NCBI RefSeq assembly: GCF_001619985.1
Contig: NW_017264201.1
Span: 744,001 to 808,000, forward strand
Direction of reading: 5' to 3'
From: Xylona heveae TC161
Taxonomy: Eukaryota > Ascomycota > Xylonomycetes > Xylonales > Xylonaceae
Length of the DNA: 64,000 bases
Shown here: piece by piece, positions 1 through 11,628 of the stretch
How positions within the stretch are numbered: the first letter of the stretch is position 1
Layout of the letters: each line of letters opens with the position of its first letter
The notes under the pieces: generated by a model
What the model saw: only the letters and a program-made list of their open reading frames with translations
Database searches by the model: none
What the model was told of the DNA's origin: nothing
Position numbers and translations under genes: made by a program

Positions 1-2
1 TC

Positions 3-3000
3 CTCGACAGTCCTTCCAGAGAGCTACAGCAACAGAGTGAACACACCGAGGTTGACGGGCCTGAAAATGATGCAGCTTCCCTTCTTGACAGGAAGAATTA
101 CCGTGATCTTATCCTGTCGAGTACGGTCTCCGTTTTCGATTTCCGCTGTTATATTTTTGCAAGGCAGATGGAGTTATTACTTCGACTGGGCACCACATTT
201 CCATCAAGATCGACCCTTTTATCCAGAGTACGCACTCATCCGGCTGCTTCTCAGAGTGAATACAGCTTCCACGAGGATCCTCGCCATACCAGCAGCTCGG
301 CAGGCAAAGACGCCACAGAGGATCTAATGACGCTCGCTGACATTTGCCATCGGGCTGTAGACTTTATCACATCTGCATCACGATTGATGAAGGCTGATTT
401 GTGGGAGGGCTATATGAATGGCATTCGGCTGTCTACCGCGGATGTATCTTCAGATCCTGAAAGAGAAAAGAGTCCGGTTGAAGGCGCCGTTAGCGAAGTG
501 ATTGAAAACCTTGTTTTGTCATGGACTTTTTCTGCAAGTCAGCATGTTTTGGCCCGGACGTTGACTCGGACTCTCTCGGGTCGTCTTGAAGAATTGAATG
601 AAGCTGGCCTGCCTGCGGATGATTCGGCTTCGGTGGACACTCAAGCACAGTCCGTTAGTTCCCGGGCATCAATTACTCCATCGGCAAAGATTGACAAATC
701 ACCTTGGGCAGAGGCAGCGTCCGCCAATGCAAAGGCCAGCCTTGAAGCAATTACAGCAAGCAGGGCAGATTTAATCTTGTTGAAGCGCGGCGTTGTCGAG
801 AAGTTGGCAAATAAGCGGCACTGGCCAGTTGGCTGGGACTCCGTCGAAGTAGGGGAAAATGAGAGCTCCTTGACCGGCATGGACAATGTAAATCTCGACG
901 ACATTGCTGAAAAAGGGGTGGATGAACAATCAGACGAGAAAGATAAAACGGAGCTTCCAGAGCCCAGTGCCTCTGGACTGTCTGATTCGGAGCTCAAAAC
1001 AGCGGTCGCTTCTGAAATACAGCTCTGTGAACTGCACGGGGTAAATATAAGGCCTGCAATATTGAAAATACTAGCTGACTTGCGATAATCAAGGATTTGA
1101 CGGAAGCTGCGTTGGCCCATTTTCGTGTTGCTAACCGTAGCAACTCTGTCGAGAAGCTACTTGCCGACATGGCTGCTTTCAAGTTGTAAGTCGATTTTCT
1201 CCCCCAGCTTCTCGACGTGATGAAAGATTCTGGTACTGAGAATCATGATAAGCTCTCTTCGAGATTACGAAAGTTGTGCTGCGTGTCTTAAAAATCTATC
1301 AACATCGTATGCAGAAAAGAATTGGACATCTTTGGAGATGGCCGTACTCAAAATGCAGGCCAAATGTCTCCTCGAAGTTGGTCAGATTGAGGGTTACGCT
1401 AAAGCAGTACTCAAGTTTCTTGCCAAGGTCATTGCGACGAGGCAAATTGGATCAATCGGTTTTGGTGGACAGGCTCTACAATCTCAATCTGATGAAATGT
1501 GCGGCAGGAATGAAGCTGCAGGAGCAGCGTTTCTAGACGGCCATGGTTGCATGATCGAATTAATCAAGCATACTCCGTCATTAACGTCGCCAGTCGCCGT
1601 TCCTATCGACCAGTTCTTTGAAGCAATAAGCGTTGACAACTACCTGCAACACTTTGACGACAGGGATGGGTTCCAGGTTCAGCTTCGATTACGATATCTG
1701 TTGGACGACTCTTTGGCGGCGCAAAAGGTCAAGGTACGAATAGTGGACAATTCGTTGTCCCAGCCGCGAGAGATTTGGCTACAAAATGATCGAGACGTGA
1801 CCTTTGTCCGCGGCATGAACAAGCTCATGGTCGGCGCTAATGTATGAAAATCTCCTTTGCCCTGGTTTGCACATGTTTTGCTGATGATATCCAGGTCTCT
1901 TGCCCGGGCTACTTTACCGTTGACCGGATCATCGTGGATGCATATAATATTCATTTTGTCTATGAGCGCCGAAAAGAACCGGTCATGCCAACTAGACTTT
2001 TGCGCCAGTCGGATTCTCACACAAGCGCTCCCAAATCTAAAGAGGCCCGCATTCTATGCTACGCCAAGTCCAATGCTCTTGAAGCGAACATCTTTTTTTC
2101 ACGGTCGATTCATCTTAGCCGGAGCAAGTCTGTCGACATTGAAATATCAAGTGGCTGGAACCAAGTTGTATCAGGGCAAATCCGCATTCGTTCCGCATCT
2201 GCCGGACTTAGGCTACACACAGCCGAGGCTACGGTTACCAACGGGTCACTAATTCTCAAGGATAAGCCCAAGGCAGGAGTAATCAATTTTGGTGAACTGT
2301 CTAGAGGTACTCACACGGCCATCAAGATCCCCTACGGGCTGGAGACTGATCCGATAGAGCTGTCTTTCAAGCTGGAAATCTCCTACGTGACCGAAAAGGG
2401 GGAATTTCTCTTCATATCGAACCCTACGATACCAATTGCACTCCCTCTTGGGGTAAACGTGCAAGACATTTTCAAAGAAGAGTCGTTATTCTCTCGATTC
2501 ACAATAAATGCAGCCGGCGCCGTGCCTCTGCGCGTCCTAGGCTCTGAGCTCAAGTCATCTCCGTTGTACGAAGTTACCAGCGAATGTTCCATGTTGTCAC
2601 CAGTCTTGGTGTTTCCCAAGCAGAGCATGTCTCTAATCTATCGGATTGCGCCGCGCAAAATCGACCCAAAGGTACCTGGACAGGAAAAGGCGTCCAAGAT
2701 GCCTCTTGCTCTTGATATCAGCTATCGTTGTCTTGACGAGGATGTGTTCCATGCGGTGGAAATTAACTTTCTTGCTGCGCTTAGAGATAGCGCGTTTAAT
2801 AAATACTCTCGACTATTATTGCCAAGGCTCCTCGCGCACACCAAGCAGATGCTGACTCCGCAGATGCTTGAGCTTATTGGCCTTACTGGAGAATTGGAGC
2901 TCGGAGGGTTTGACGAAAGTGGGTGGAATGACATCATTCAGGCCTTGCACATCTCAGACCGAGAAGGTCTTGATCAGTGGCTTAAGGATTGGTACAAGGT

Positions 3001-4171
3001 ATTTCTTCCCATAAAATTCCTACCCAAAATCAACTCCTATGAAAACCCCCCATTTGCTGACTTGCATTGCAGACAAACCCTACGATATCCTTGTCAACGC
3101 TAGACGACCCTTCTATCGAGCAGACTAGCAAACTCCCTATCCATGCCATTGCAATTCCTGTCGAAGTCCCTCAAATCCAAGTCGTACATACCGCCGAGCT
3201 CTCCATTCTAAGTCCTGATGTTCCATCCTCCAACGGCATCGATGTGACCGTCTCCATAGGCGACGTCTTACCTGCGGATATCCGCATTAGGCACTCTCGC
3301 ATATGGGACGTCGACCGAGCACTTGCCGGAAAGGGCGGATCCGCAATGGGAGACAGGCCTCTGACGTTTGTGTATGAGGTCCATGCAAATGCCGATCACT
3401 GGCTTGTGGGTGGACAGCGCCAGGCACATTATTCCGCAAGAGTATGTTATCCCATCTCTTAATTTTTTCTTTCTATTTTCTTTCTATTCTATTTTATTTT
3501 CTCCTCTTTTAATTTCCCCTTTCGTTCTTCATATATTTTTACTTTCATCGAAGCAATACCCGTTACATTAAAGCTAACATGTACCCCAGGAAAACGAAGC
3601 AAAAGTCTTCAATCTCGTCCTCATTCCCCTCCGCGCAGGTCATCTCCTACTACCTACCATTGAAATAAAGCACGTCAAACCACATGTGCCTACTGCCCAG
3701 GGCGCCGCCCCAGGATCTCTTGATGCTATCCCCGGCGGACATGCCGCTGTCAACCCCGGTGGCGGTGTATACAATCCCAGTAGAGCCAGCTGGATACACA
3801 ACACCAGCACTGCATCTTTCCAATCCTCCCGACGTCCTTCTTCGTCTTCTACCTCGTCGACGTATCCCCATCACGGTGCCTCCCTCCCCGGTCAAGCTCC
3901 TGCACCCGGAACAGGACTAGGCATCGACTTTCCACCATCTAATCCGATGCTGGACGCCCGACGACGAAGCTCTGCCGCCTCGGTCCAGGGTGATGCCAAT
4001 GCCCTCAACGTCACTTGCGAAACGGACTACAAGTCCCTCGGCCAAACAGTACTCGTCCTGCCAGACATGCAGACCACGACTGTCAGTCTCGATCCCGCTC
4101 GGCCAGGCAGCGGCGCGTGGTTGATGCAAGGCGATAGAAGACTCGTTGCGGGTACTGCGGGGGATGCATAG
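3..4171 (+). CDS. TRS130: TRAPPII complex subunit Trs130/TRAPPC10 (5'-truncated by window)
   Basis: Large subunit of the TRAPPII tether, which acts with the Rab GTPase Ypt31/Rab11 in late Golgi and endosome traffic. The frame is open from base 3, so the gene starts outside the window. Exons read by frame and splice signals are 3-1040, 1094-1185, about 1241-1841 (acceptor 1240 or 1252), 1895-2998, 3073-3441 and 3590-4171, giving about 1,260 C-terminal residues. Family landmarks are the helical stretch SYAEKNWTSLEMAVLKMQAK, the segment PGYFTVDRIIVDAYNIHFVYE, beta-rich C-terminal domains, and the terminal motif VLPDMQTTTVSLDP followed by SGAWLMQGDRR. Residues about 890-960 from the visible start form a Ser/Pro-rich low-complexity insert after the last intron. 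Two acceptors appear to be AAG rather than CAG/TAG. It converges on the lactate dehydrogenase gene. The identity is firm; the third exon's start is uncertain. Confidence 0.9.
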
Positions 4172-4814
4172 TCAGTCTTGCTACTATCGTCTCTGTGCAT
4201 GCAGTCTCATACGTTGCATGGTTCGTATTTTAATCTGTTCAGCCGTGCATGAATATTTGGTTACTCGTCCATTCTGCTCTCCATTTTACTCGTCTATTGT
4301 ACTCGTCTATTGTATTCGTCCATTGTAATATCGCAATTCGATCTTACACATATATGTATTGACTTTTGACATTGCATGGGATGCTGGGAGTTTTATATTC
4401 TGGATCATTTGGGAGGTGGTCGGGATGTAGCGTGTTGCATCTTTTCCTTCTTCATTTTCATTTACGTCTTTTAATTTTCATCACATTTGACTCAACCTTT
4501 TCGTATCTGTGTATATTATACGTGCACGACATATTGTACATGCCATACCATACCATGCCATGCTATACTAAGATATTGTAAATACACGTCAATACACATA
4601 AACACACATTGTTATTTTTTCCTAGTCTACTGCCCCTATGACATTGTACATGGGCTTCAAGGTCTGTGGATCCTACTTTCTACTGCCTGTTTACATGACC
4701 ACATCGGAGATGAGTGTCCCAAAATCTGGTATAAAAGGTTTGTAGTAAGACAGCAAGACAGCAAGACAGCAAGAAACAGCACACTATATAAACTTGCACA
4801 CAAAATTTAATAGG
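4172..4814. other. Convergent 3' intergenic region
   Basis: AT-rich 643-bp gap between two converging stop codons, expected to hold both 3' UTRs. It contains short direct repeats (ACTCGTCTATTGTA-like units near 4290-4325, CATACCATACCATGCCATGC near 4543-4562, and an AGCAAGACAGCAAGACAGCA run near 4751-4772). No gene is seen. Confidence 0.6.
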
Positions 4815-7447
4815 TTATAGCTTTGACAAGATCTGTCTGTCCTTGCCCTTGCCGCTGCCAAGATCGCTAGGATCGAGTCCAACTGGGCCGTCGTATAGCT
4901 GCTGCTCGACCGCGCGGGTATTTACCTATTCAGTCAGTCGTTTTAGTGTATTATTTTTTCTTTTTCTTTCTTTTTTTTTTTTTTTTTTTTCGGTTTTTTT
5001 CGATTTTGGTTATTGAGAGAGGAAGACTTTGGGTATCGAGAGAGGAAGACTTTGGGTATCGAGAGGGGAAGGGTTTGGAGTATACAGATCTTATAGAGTC
5101 GGTGGGAGTGGATGGGTGGGTGCTGGACACGAGTAAGGGAGAAAGACGGAGAGAAAGACGAAGAGGGAGTGTTTGTGGAGTGAGGGGAAAGAAAAGTCCT
5201 GCCCACCCTGCCTGGGATCCGACGAAGTACGTAGAGAGTAGATGGTAGAGTGTCCCAGGAAATACCGTGATATATCCAGGAAAAAAGGGTGAGAGTAGAT
5301 GGTACATGGTAGACAGGTAAAGGTAGAGGTAGAGGGCAGAAGGAAGAGCCGTAGAGGGCAGGGGATAGAGGGCAAGGCATAAAGGGTTAAAGATAGAGGG
5401 TTGTAGGCAGAGGGTTAAAGGTAGAAGAAGAGGGTATGGGATAGAGAGTAGTGAAAGGGTTAAAGGTAGAGGAAGAGGATAACAGAGAAAAAGGGGAACA
5501 AAGACGTACATGTCTCAAAGCTAAATCGCCAACGGAATGCGCGCCGAGAAGACGCATGGCTGTTTCGAGTTCTGCCTTGAGGACTACAATACACGTTAGC
5601 GGTACTGTTAGTGGTACTTAATTGCAGCGGTAGTAAACCAGGGGATGGAGGGGATGTATGTAATGTCGTATGTGTTTCGAATTGGGGTCTTGTAATGGAT
5701 GATGTTTTGGACCGGGGGGTAGAGGACAGAAGATAGGATAGAAGATAGGATAGAAGATAGGACAGAAGATAGGATAGAGGATAGGACAAAGGACAGACGC
5801 ACGCGCCGGAAATGGCATGTTTAAAAGAAAAAAGAAAAAAACAACAACAACATAAAAAAGAGACAACGCAGCACTCACTCTCAAACGTCCGCTCCACCCC
5901 CTCCGGCCCACCCGCGCCTAATCCCCACAGCGCCGCTCGTCCTATACCCACGCCCCGCGCACCCAGACACAGAGCCTTGACGACATCTGTGCCGCGCTTG
6001 ATCCCGCCATCGACCCAGACTTCCAGTTTCTCAAAAACCTCGGGACAGTATTTGCGAATCTCCAGCAGCGTATGTACCGCGGGGGGCGCGGTGTCTGCTG
6101 CACGCCCGCCGTGATTGGATAAGATGATGGCCTTGACTTGCGGCGCGCAGAGGGACGCCAGGTATGCGTCTTCATGAGTCTGGATGCCTTTCAGAAAAAT
6201 TGGCAGAGAAGTATGTTGCGCCAGCCAAGGGAGGGTAGCGCGCCACGTGAGGTCTGGTGCGGTTCCGGCGAAGAGGGACTGGCCTATTCCGCCTTTTTTA
6301 CCCTGCGGAGATGATCCTGCGGTCTTGAGCGTGGTGGCTGTTCCAGTCCCACCGGCTCCAGATCCGGGTGCAGGCCCAGATACAGGAGGACTCCGCTGTA
6401 CTGCTGAAGCAACAGGCAATTTCGCCGCAACGTTTGAGGAACGTTCATCGTCTTCTCGTTTCCCAGGCACGGGAGCATCCAGCGTGAGGCAAATAAACTT
6501 GATTTTATCGCTCAATTTATTCACCCGCGCGAGCATTTCCTCGCTCTTCTGCCGGTGCACGTTCACGTACAACTGCCATCCGAATACCTGACCGGGAATA
6601 GCACCTTTGACAATCTGCTCGGGCGTCAACGAGGCATTGTTTGATATTATTTGCAGCGCAGAGAACTTGGCGCACGCCTGTGCAATGCCTGCTTCGCCGG
6701 ACGGGTGAGCGAGACGTGCCATGGCGGCAGGGGAGACAAAGATGGGTAGGCCGACTTTGTTCCCCAGAAGAGTGGTGGATGTGTCGCAGTGGGTGCAGTC
6801 GATAAAGACGCGCGGCCGGAGCAGAATGGAGCGGTATACGGCGTTGTTGAAGTCCTTGGAGAGTAAGTCGTCGCTGGCGGAGAAGTAGTATGCCCATCCC
6901 TTGCGGCTCATTTGGCGCGTGGCTACTTGCTCGATTTCGTCGAGGTTGAGGAGCGTGTCGAGTGGTGGAGGCACGTCTGGTGCGGATGATGGAGTATCTT
7001 CGACCGAGGGCTCGTTGGGTTTAGGGAGAGTGTTTGGATCGATTCTGCCTAACTTTGCTTCTGGTTTGAGGTTCTCTTCCAGTGTGCCTGGTGGGTGGAT
7101 CGGGTCGTATTCTTCTGTGGCGTCTCGCCCGGAGAGCTTCAATATGATCTTGGACCCGCCAGGATGCTCGGAGAGGAAGTCTGTGACCTGGAGTTGTTAA
7201 TTTAATTGAGCAGAGCAGATATGTTTCGGATAAGGGGCAGAAGGATAGTATATTGGTAAAGAAAATAGGATATAAATGCAGCTGGCAAGGAATCATGGGA
7301 TCATACATCGTAGACATTGTCGTATAAAATTACCCAGCAACTTTCAGGAGTGTTGTGCTTCGCCACTGCGACTGATCAGAACATGATCTCGACTGAAGAT
7401 GACTTGCCGCTATCCATACCCTCGTTCGCATCGAGTAATTTTGTCAT
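4815..7447 (-). CDS. L-lactate dehydrogenase (cytochrome b2 type) with C-terminal SKL
   Basis: Flavocytochrome that oxidises an L-2-hydroxy acid (probably L-lactate) with FMN and passes electrons to heme. Exons are 7420-7447, 7307-7365, 5879-7187, 5510-5583 and 4815-4925, giving 526 aa. An N-terminal cytochrome b5 domain carries heme ligands His37 (EHPGG) and His60 (PIHPP), 23 residues apart as in the family. The FMN barrel follows, with [13 protein letters not shown], the lysine of LKGIQ, and the catalytic His/Arg of SNHGGR. The loop between the two halves is Gly/Pro-rich. Translation begins directly at the b5 domain ([14 protein letters not shown]), with no mitochondrial presequence as yeast Cyb2 has. 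The last 37-residue exon ends ILSKL-stop, a canonical PTS1. Two introns are long for a fungus (295 and 584 bp) and low in complexity. Substrate and peroxisomal location are inferences. Confidence 0.92.
4926..5509 (-). repeat. Long low-complexity intron of the lactate dehydrogenase gene
   Basis: Intron 4 (584 bp) lies between donor GTACGT and acceptor GAATAG with a CTGAC branch just upstream. On the + strand it shows a T tract at about 4968-4990, a 23-bp unit repeated at 5015-5037 and 5038-5060 with a partial third copy, then about 250 bp of degenerate GTAGAGG/GGTTAAAG purine repeats. The strong purine/pyrimidine strand bias suggests slippage-driven growth. The exon beyond it carries the SKL terminus. 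Confidence 0.8.
5710..5790. repeat. GATAGGATAGAA-type tandem repeat in intron 3
   Basis: Intron 3 of the lactate dehydrogenase gene (5584-5878) holds imperfect copies of GATAGGA, GATAGAA and GACAGAA units, period about 12 bp. They read as TCCTATCTTC on the transcribed strand. No other function is visible. Confidence 0.75.
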
Positions 7448-8378
7448 GATGAAATATATATCCCGTGCCGGTGCTGAGTTGTATGTCCAACGCAATGCAA
7501 TAATGCGTGATGTCAGATGTTCGAGTAATGAATTGATCAACTCCGGTTGAGAAAGCTTGAAATGAAAATGAATCTGAAAGCTTCAAATCCAAAACAAAAA
7601 TGTGCAGCTCTCTTAATCAGCGATATTTCTGATGCAGAATGTAAACGAAGAAACAACGCAGATGATATTTTTCCAATGCAGAGCTCAAATGTGCCGGAGT
7701 CTGCTCAGGTACGGAAATCACGACAGCTTAGACAACTCCTCATCAAATACAAAGGAAATACAGAAATTGAAAGCAGAATCGGGTACACCTCCGTCTTCGT
7801 CAGGCCACAAAGCCAGCAAAAGACCCATCAATTACGACCTCAGCAGATTCTTCGCACAGTTTCCAATAGGTAGCGGACATGAAGCTTTTCATGTATCATC
7901 ATAACCCGCATCTCCCCGTGAGAGGCGGACAATGCAGCGCAATTACGTCTCCACAGAATTGTTTTCGATGGACCAATCATCGAAACGATAATATCTGATG
8001 TCACCCCCGCACAGACGGGACTGTTTCCGCCACGCCGCAAAATACCAAGGAGAAGCTGGTGGGGCTATCCGGAGCGTGGGGGTTCGCGGAGGTTGCGGAA
8101 GCAATTGGGTGGCGCTAGTCTTGTTTTGGCCACGAACTCGGCTTATTTCCGCCCGAACAAAGTTTGCCCCGGGTTCCTACAAGACGGGATCTTTTTCTTC
8201 GGTCAATTTTGCCCAGTACTTTACAGACGATGTTTGTCATTATTCGTATACTGTAGAGGGATATATCTGGGTAAGAGAATATATTATTTGTATGTTGTGT
8301 CGCCTCTGTTGGACGGTTGGTCTAAGACGAACATCAAATTACTCCATAATGCTTAGATGCCAGTCCGCATTCTTTTGC
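7448..8378. other. Upstream region of lactate dehydrogenase / 3' region of LtrA gene
   Basis: 931 bp between the start codon of the lactate dehydrogenase gene and the stop codon of the LtrA gene, both on the minus strand. It should contain the promoter of the former and the 3' UTR of the latter. Open frames here are short, overlap on both strands and resemble nothing I know. No strong motif is claimed. Confidence 0.5.
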
Positions 8379-11300
8379 TTATCGTTCCCCCTGGATTGGA
8401 AAAATTTCCGATTCAGGATTGCCTGGCCCACGCTCGCCGACCAATGCGTTGCTTTCTGCATCCGTGCCGTCTATTCTCCGACGAGTAGCCGTATAACAGC
8501 ATTTTTTCCTACACCCCCAAAAAGATTCGTGTACGCAGGCTGAGCCAAGGAGCTCGACTACCAATACCAAGACTACAAGTCCAGTGGTCGTGGCTACAAG
8601 TTCGAGAGAGTTGAGTCTAGCTTTCCGCGACTCCGTGTCCGGAGAAGATGCTTCGGACTCTCGTGCCGCCAGTGCTTTTGCCGACTCGGAGGAAGAAGGA
8701 GAGGAATGTAAATCCGCAAGCGGGAGACAAATAAGAACTATCGCGACAGCGAAGCGTACAGCGAGACGGTATGACTTGCGTAAACGCTGCCCTGGGATCG
8801 AGCGGTGGATGTGAGTCATTGATATTATTGCTTTGAGGATTGTTAGTTTCTTCCACTGCAATGTATCAATCTTGGACGTTGTGGAAGGAGATGAAAAATG
8901 ACGCCAAAGTCAAGAACGGGAACGTACCCATACACCCTAGAGCAATACCAAGCCCGGCACAATAAAACCATCTCAAGCCAGGACTAATTTCCGCTTCAGA
9001 CCGCTCTATATATGGTGCGGTGAGATCTTTTTCGGGATCCACATCTGGACAGTCGTGCGCGACGACGAGTCGGGATAATGCGGCACCAGCTAAGGTGAAG
9101 CACATGATGAAGGGAAGATGAAGTGACATCCAAACAAGCGCTAGAGATAGAAGAAGGATTAGAATGTCTCTTGACCCTTTCTCTCTCTTCACACATCCTT
9201 GGGACACTCACACGAGAATACATGTCTTCGAATGGCATGTACATGGATATTGAACGCGTCGATTTCAAAGTACAGCCAGTTGAATGAAAATGCCTGAACA
9301 AGGCCAAGAATAGCTTTGCCAAACACGCTAATTGTAATGTAAGCAGACCCGAGCATTATACCAAGCATCAAATGACGGAATAAATTGAAAGACAGAAGGT
9401 GGTGCGAAACAAAGAGAAGTGCAGCAAATAGATGCGACAGAAAGCGACTTAATAGCTACACCAGGGGCTCTTACGAATTGATTCCAATCGGACTAGCGTT
9501 CTGGTATAAGAGACCCACGACAGAGTATCCGAAAATAAGTGTCACGAATGCGTTGGTACGTTCGCCTGAGTGTGATTGCAATAGAGATTAGTCTTCAGCT
9601 AGTTCGCTAGGAGCATGTGTTACGACATGGCGTACATCTGTGTTCAATGTTGATAGCTATATCAACTCTTGAATTAGCATTGCAAATACAAGGAGAGCAT
9701 CAGTAGAAATTGTTCAACGTACCCGGGAAAAACTCAAAGAAGCGAATAAGTCGTTCCACGAAGGGAGAAGGTGAGAGGCGGCTTTGAGTCCATCGCATGA
9801 TCCCAATGCTGATCACTGATCCTGTGAGGTCTGTATTGGGGATTAGCTGTCACAGACCAGTAATTGTTTGGTACGTTTCGTCATCTGCAACCTACCGAGG
9901 AAGATTGCAATCCATATCAAAACGAGTCGTATGGGCTGACTCAAGTGGATACTGCCAATCCAAAGAGCGCTCGGTATGAGAATCGTAAGTATATTGCTGA
10001 ACATGGTCCCGCGAACCATTGGGATCAACCACGCTATTTGGAAGTAGAATAAGGCCTCGAATAGGCGAGAGGCGAGCTAGTATACAAGTCAGAATTATGC
10101 AATTTGCTTCGAGAACCTGTCAATTGACTCTCACATAAAAAGCGATCATTGGGGCATAGGTCTGGCCCCATGATCCAACTATATTTGTTGTAAAACCAAA
10201 GAGAAACGCCATGTCTAGGAGGATGCAGACACGCTGAAAGATGTCATCTTCTTTTGTCAGCATTTCAATTCCAGAATTGTTTTCTTGCCAAATACATCGG
10301 CACTAACCAATCTCAAACAGACTGACAATAAGAGTAATCTCACTCCAAATCTTCCAACTGAGAATAAAGGTGACGCAGAACCGGAGCAATGAAAGTCCAT
10401 TTGGGTCTTCGACCGCCGTATCTCCATTGATGGCAATGATACCAACGTAGAGTAGATCTACAAAGAGCTCAAAGCATGCAACTTCCTCTTGGTCAGATGC
10501 TCGCCATAGCAGGCCCTTGTGGAAATACTGTCGCACCACAGGTCTCTTCCAAAGCTTTATTGCTTGGCCATGACTGCCATCACCTTCCCAGACGCGCTTA
10601 AGACTCGCCTCTCCGTAAGTGGAATTATCAGACGAGCCCGAATGGGCTCCTAGCATTTATTAGATTCTAGTTTATCAGTCAAAAATGAGTTACTCACGAA
10701 TGTTGGCACTGTATCCAAATTTGGAGAAATTTTCATCAAGCTGTTCACTGTGATTACGGCCTGAGAGCATGCGTAGCTCTCCAGAAATAGTACCTAAATC
10801 ATCTTGAAGTTGTTCAATTTCTTCATATACGTCTCGATATTTTTCACGCAGAGCTCTTCGACGTGCTTCGTGATGAGCGTGAGATTCGCGAAGTGCTTCT
10901 ACCTAAGCCGCAGATTGACCTGTTAGTCCAAGTCCTCAAACGACATACGACACGCGTTGAGATATCAAGAGATAAAAGGTTTCCCAGAATGTAGTGCAAA
11001 TCCAGGCCTACTTGATGACGAAGATATTGATGCTTACATGTTCTGGTGACCCGTGCACCATCAATTCTGGCTCCTGTTCTCCTTCAACCGACTCCGAGTT
11101 CTTCTCTGCAGCTATACTGCTGATCCTTCTTGCATCGTTTCCATTTCTACTACTTGTCGTCGATAAATTCCGCCTCAAATGCTCAAGCTCCTCAGGGGAC
11201 CTTGCAACATGAACTCTCCTCCCATCTGGGCGAAAAAATTGCCTTAGACGGTCGCCTCGCTGGTACTCGGGGCCGGATTGGCTGCCAGGATTTGAATAAC

Positions 11301-11628
11301 TTAAACTAAGAAAGCCATGTTGCGGGTTATTCTGCTGCTCTGCTGATGGTACCGCTTCGCCTATCTGATTTTGCGAAGCAGAGTGCTGCTGTTCTCCCAG
11401 ATATCTGCTGGGGCTGCGATGTCCGCTGTCTTCAGACAAGTTCCGGTGCGATATCGATGTAAATCCTGACCCAGGTGACCTTGAATCCGAGTGTGGTCTC
11501 AAATCCTGCATGTTAGGCCGGGGCGAGCTTCTTGGTCTTGAAGACCTTAAAGTATCCGCACCCACACTTTGTTGCGCATCCTCAGACGGCTTCGAGAATG
11601 CAGAAGCGGAGTTGAACAATGGATTCAT
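8379..11628 (-). CDS. LtrA-domain multi-pass membrane protein
   Basis: Member of the low-temperature-requirement A (LtrA) family, known in bacteria and widespread in fungi; its biochemical role is unknown. Eleven exons fit in frame: 11038-11628, 10698-10902, 10308-10649, 10135-10250, 9896-10076, 9723-9830, 9636-9656, 9475-9565, 9212-9327, 8928-9140 and 8379-8830, giving 811 aa. The first ~200 residues are Ser/Arg-rich and disordered. A short coiled coil follows (EALRESHAHHEARRR), then the family hallmark WRASDQEEVACFELFVDLLY and about ten hydrophobic helices, including ILSWKIWSEITLIV and a late FNWLYFEIDAF. The C-terminal exon has TTTGLVVLVLVVELLGSACV. Exon 7 is only 21 bp. Acceptors at 8831 and 10251 are AAG. 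The start ATG at 11626-11628 is the only one before the disordered domain. The family call is firm; the exact micro-exon layout is moderately sure. Confidence 0.88.
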
